This document shows, piece by piece, positions 60,610-64,000 of a stretch of DNA of 64,000 nt. Origin of the DNA: Aspidapion aeneum. Its lineage: Eukaryota > Arthropoda > Insecta > Coleoptera > Brentidae. The stretch lies in NCBI GenBank assembly GCA_963576565.1, contig OY755038.1, positions 65,004,908-65,068,907 of the forward strand. The letters are read 5' to 3'. A program made the position numbers and the translations under genes. The notes beneath the pieces are model-generated. The model was not told the DNA's origin and made no database searches. It worked only from the letters and a program-made list of their open reading frames with translations. The stretch's first letter is position 1; every line of letters starts with the position of its first letter.

Positions 60610-61019
60610 TGTGCGTGCAAGTGGTGAAAAATAATGGAATTTCCTTCGACAGGTCGCCGGTTTGGCTTTACAAGCACATTTAAAAATAATTGTCGGTATT
60701 GACGATTGGAAATGGAAAGTTACGATACATATGAAATTTTATATAAAAAGGCACCTACCTCGGACTCTCTTGCGGCTCCAGTCAACGTTTAAACGTCCAG
60801 TTTTTCACCTCAAAATTCACTTTTTCGGGAACGTGGTTTGTCTAGTGTCTTGTTGTGACAGTGGTTCTTTGCGCACTCACTCGGCGCTGCTTGTCCTCCC
60901 ACGTGTGCGGTGCCGTGAAAACCCATATGCATATGTAAGAGCGCGAAAATTTAAATTATTTTAAACGCGCAAAAAAGGAAAAGAAAATGAAAATAGGAAA
61001 TTCATTGCTTGCACCAACA
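60610..61019 (-). repeat. BEL-1 5' LTR
   Basis: 410 bases, TG...CA ends, partner of 53933-54323. It contains the ACGATACATATGAAATTTTA segment that the 3' LTR lacks. Confidence 0.94.
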
Positions 61020-62461
61020 GTAAGTTAACTACCATCTCATGTTCTTTTAAAAGCTGTATCTTACTTTTTAAATATTTCACACTACCAGAGAGATTACTAT
61101 CTGTTAACAATATTTTACAAGTCAGTTTTTTAATATTGCGAGGTTGCGGAAGACATATTACCTAAGAATTGTAAATTGACGTGTATGTACTGGATAACTG
61201 GATAAACAAAGATTAAGCCAACATTAAAGTGTATCCACCATATCTTCGATTCTCAGGTTACCTTTTCAAGAGACCTAATTGTTCAATAAGAAATGACAAC
61301 TGAACACATTTTTCACTCTCACTATCGAAAATGTCACTAAGGATGTCTATTACTTGATCAACCTTATCCAAGATCTTATCTTTTACAACTTCTTTCCCGT
61401 TTGCAACATATTAGGTTTTAGTTTTATAGTTGGACCGACAAGGAACAACACTAATTACACGTTCTTGGCATTGTTTATCTTAGAGGTATTTTCCTTATAA
61501 CTTACTAATTAGCCATTAATTATTTTACCGCAGCCCACTACAGTCTTTTTCGTGGGCTGCGTTATTTTAATAACTTTGATAAAATTCACATAAAATTCGT
61601 GCCCGAATTAAAAAAAAATCGACGTAAACAAACATACCAAAACTGAACACACACCTGTTTTATAATGGAAGCGGGCCGTGAGGCGTTTTTTTGTGGGACT
61701 CCACCTCACGTGATATTTCCGCGCCCGACCCGTAGGCATCCAAACCTGGTATTGTTTTATTAGAAGGACATTTAAAAACCAAATGTGTAACCTTATTTCG
61801 AACTGCATTATACGCGAAACTGAGGTAAAGTTTGAAGTAGTAATTCTCTAGTTGGGGTAAAATATAACACTGTCATTTTGACAGTTTAAATAAACCTTTA
61901 TGGTTATAAGTTTTTAAGAGATAGTTTGATCAATTAAAAGGCCAAGTATGCCTAAAACTTAATTTTCAATTTTTTGCAGTTATTGGGCATTCCGATTGGG
62001 AAGGCAGAGTTGATTGGTGATCTTCGATGCTTACATTTATATCTTGCCTTTTAACTTTTTTAACGAATAATAACGTATTCGAATTTATTACGGATACTGA
62101 TAATAATAAGTATGCAAAAGTATACTGCTGCTTTTTTACACCAGTTCCTACAGACACGGATGTATGTTTGGTAACCTGTGGCATATATTATGTCAGAATT
62201 GTCCCAGGATGATAAGCTTTCGGAAATTCGTCCCAAATATTTTATGAAAAATGGCAATATTTGCATGTAATTTTTTTTGGGTCTACAGGAGACCGACCAT
62301 GATTTTCATTTCCAAGCGTGGATTGCCAAACTTTTGTTTGCCTTTATACTTATTTTCTAAATTAAAAAAAAAAATGCATATTTACATATAACAATGTCAT
62401 ATACAAACGACAACTATTTTCTAGATTAAACGCAATTGATAAGAGATACAAACAATATAAA
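61020..62461. other. unclassified DNA with a 10-bp perfect hairpin at 61529-61561
   Basis: CGCAGCCCAC at 61529-61538 pairs with GTGGGCTGCG at 61552-61561. The rest is AT-rich, apart from a GC-richer patch at 61670-61740. No gene recognised. Confidence 0.45.
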
Positions 62462-62882
62462 TTAAACAAAAAAGATTAACAAAAACCGGTTCACAAAAGT
62501 GGTGAATTTCCCAAAATTGTCATAGATATTAGCAAATGCAGTTGCCCTTCTAAAATTTCGACCGTGACGGAACAAAAAAATCCTAAATTCCCCAAAACCT
62601 GGATTTTTTTTTTGTGATTGGCCCACCTCAAATTCCATGGAACCAGCGGCAGCAACTAGAGCTTCAGTCCGGTCTAAACTGTCGATGCCGGTGAGATTAG
62701 TACTTACCTGGGTTACAAAAAGATTCTTGTCACTCATTTTTTTCATTTTGCCTCTACTGCTAGGTTTCGCCAAGACCTCAGGCGTTAGGTGGTATCGGGA
62801 CCTAAAGAAGCGCTTAATATCACCGACATCCATAAATGGCGTGGACGCAGATGCAGCAGAAGCTGGATTCACACCCTCTTAA
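62462..62882 (-). other. candidate exon or element frame, unrecognised
   Basis: The minus strand is open for 136 codons. The first ~57 codons are unusually GC-balanced and protein-like (ASTPFMDVGDIKRFFRSR, HLTPEVLAKPSSRGKMKK). They end at VTQ followed by GTAAGTACT, a good splice-donor consensus at about 62706. Beyond the donor the frame becomes low in complexity. I do not recognise the family. It may be an exon of an unknown gene or of a mobile element. Confidence 0.35.
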
Positions 62883-63150
62883 TTGACAGCTTCAGCCGAG
62901 GACTAAGCATCATCAATCAGAGCACAGAGCATAAGAATATCAACGACCCTGACTACCACCCCTAGTCACTTGTGACTCTATGTAGCATCGACAGGTGGAG
63001 CTTTCGAACGGGGGTTCAGGGGACAACTTATCCTTCTACTCTTTTCCCTTACACATAAATTGGTGTCTTTCTAAGCGGGCCCTCCTATTAACAGTAACAT
63101 TTTTACCAATATTGAAATTGTCTGGTTTGTTTCTTTATAAGGTAAAATCA
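62883..63150. other. unclassified DNA
   Basis: Slightly GC-richer than average; no feature seen. Confidence 0.4.
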
Positions 63151-63400
63151 ATGAGTACATGACCCATACAGAACGGCAGATGGCGCTAAAATAAATTCGT
63201 CTGGTACGCAATATTCAGGGACTACTAGTACAATTTAGTTTCATGTGCGAGTTCCGACGTTCATTCCTATAATACAAATGCCATTAGATCATAAGAGTTG
63301 TCTCTGAATATTGCGTACCAGACGAATTTATATCAGCGCCATCTGCCCCTCAATGTTGCATGGCTCGCCGGTTGACACTCTCCATGGGACATGTACTCAT
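63151..63400. repeat. 250-base foldback
   Basis: ATGAGTACATG at the left pairs with CATGTACTCAT at the right, and the block GGCAGATGGCGCT followed by AATTCGTCTGGTACGCAATA is repeated in inverted form. About 40 bases at the right have no partner on the left. Non-coding. Confidence 0.78.
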
Positions 63401-64000
63401 TTTTAAAATAAACATTCCTAGTGCTTCTAATTCAGATTAAAGTGAAACGGGAAATGCCGAACTGCAACAAAAAAGTTTATTTATAATAACGACAGAGACA
63501 TGGACTTTCACTGCAGAAAAATTTTTCCACACTAGTGCGGCAAAGTAGAATCTTCTGCACTAAAATTAGTGTAGCAAATTACTTTTTCCACATGCTTGTA
63601 GAAAAAATAATTTTCATAAATATCTAAAAACATACATATAAATATTTATAAAGCCCATACGAATCAAAAACATCAGCATACTATAAGCCGAATAAAAGCA
63701 AAATCATGATGTTAAAATCTTGTGGTTTTGCATCAAAACAAGAATGCGACTTATTTAAGTAAGTAATGTCTTTTTAACAGTTGGGTTAATTATGTGAACT
63801 TAAAACAGTACATTTATTTAAAATGCATTCAAATGAAAATTTAATTCATTTAAAAATTATTATTATTCTTGCTACATTACGTCACATATATCATTGTTTG
63901 AACTAAAATATACTAATTTTATTTGTTTCTAGGCTCTCTTCGTAAATGCAGCAGATTTTTTCATCAAGAAACGACATTGAGTTTTTTTTTTAATTTTTAC
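63401..64000. other. AT-rich DNA, no gene recognised
   Basis: Short inverted motifs around 63530-63600 (TTTTTCCACA, AGTGCGGCAA) but no defined element. Confidence 0.45.

Larger units (their letters stand above)
53933..61019 (-). mobile_element. BEL/Pao LTR retrotransposon, near-complete (BEL-1)
   Basis: The element is 7,087 bases with two LTRs beginning TGTTGGTGCAAGCAATG on the minus strand and ending GCACGCACA. A perfect 5-base duplication GTAAG flanks it (53928-53932, 61020-61024), the usual BEL/Pao size. Gag-protease is intact and pol has only three lesions. The LTRs differ by a handful of substitutions and a 19-base length difference, so insertion is fairly recent. Confidence 0.96.

Overview
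This window is non-coding-rich, AT-rich animal DNA, almost certainly from an insect. The evidence is five spliced exons of a Sidestep-family immunoglobulin-superfamily gene, BEL/Pao and copia retrotransposons, and abundant hAT, Harbinger, TA-flanked and Helentron-like elements. I cannot fix the order or species. There is no bacterial-style gene organisation, no CRISPR array and no rRNA.

Host gene. The only cellular gene I can support lies on the minus strand between 24573 and 6344. Its exons are 24573-24359, 20677-20561, 10069-9863, 7941-7811 and 6488-6344. All have AG/GT borders, all are open, and all join in compatible phase. They encode the second half of Ig1, all of Ig2 and all of Ig3 of a Sidestep-like axon-guidance receptor. 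The first exons and the later Ig, FnIII and transmembrane exons were not found here.

Region by region. 1-1446: 5' part of an intact copia gag-pol (minus strand), with a half-tRNA primer site. 2896-5836: small TIR elements, a decayed Penelope-like element with inverted arms, and a 1.75-kb palindrome carrying a pogo-like MITE. 10545-15975: four levels of nested transposons (LINE > TA-flanked MITE > hAT > LINE fragment and Helentron-like element). 16047-20228: two Helentron-like copies, one carrying a 2.7-kb GTCY tetranucleotide array. 21588-23259: Harbinger-type element. 25288-28790: GC-rich hAT MITE and a degenerate copia. 31048-37522: frameshifted BEL/Pao element (plus strand). 38812-42420: LINE split by a 2.6-kb foldback element whose arms are ~117-bp tandem repeats rich in an ATGGCGG motif. 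43578-45185: inverted pair of Helentron-like copies. 46375-47870: large hairpin plus tandem repeats. 49315-52597: several MITEs. 53933-61019: complete BEL/Pao element (minus strand) with a perfect 5-bp target duplication and only three coding lesions. 61020-64000: mostly unclassified.

Relationships. The elements do not form a functional pathway. Their order of arrival can be read from target-site duplications and from the coding sequences they interrupt. The Sidestep introns have taken up most of the insertions in the left third while the exons and splice sites stay intact.
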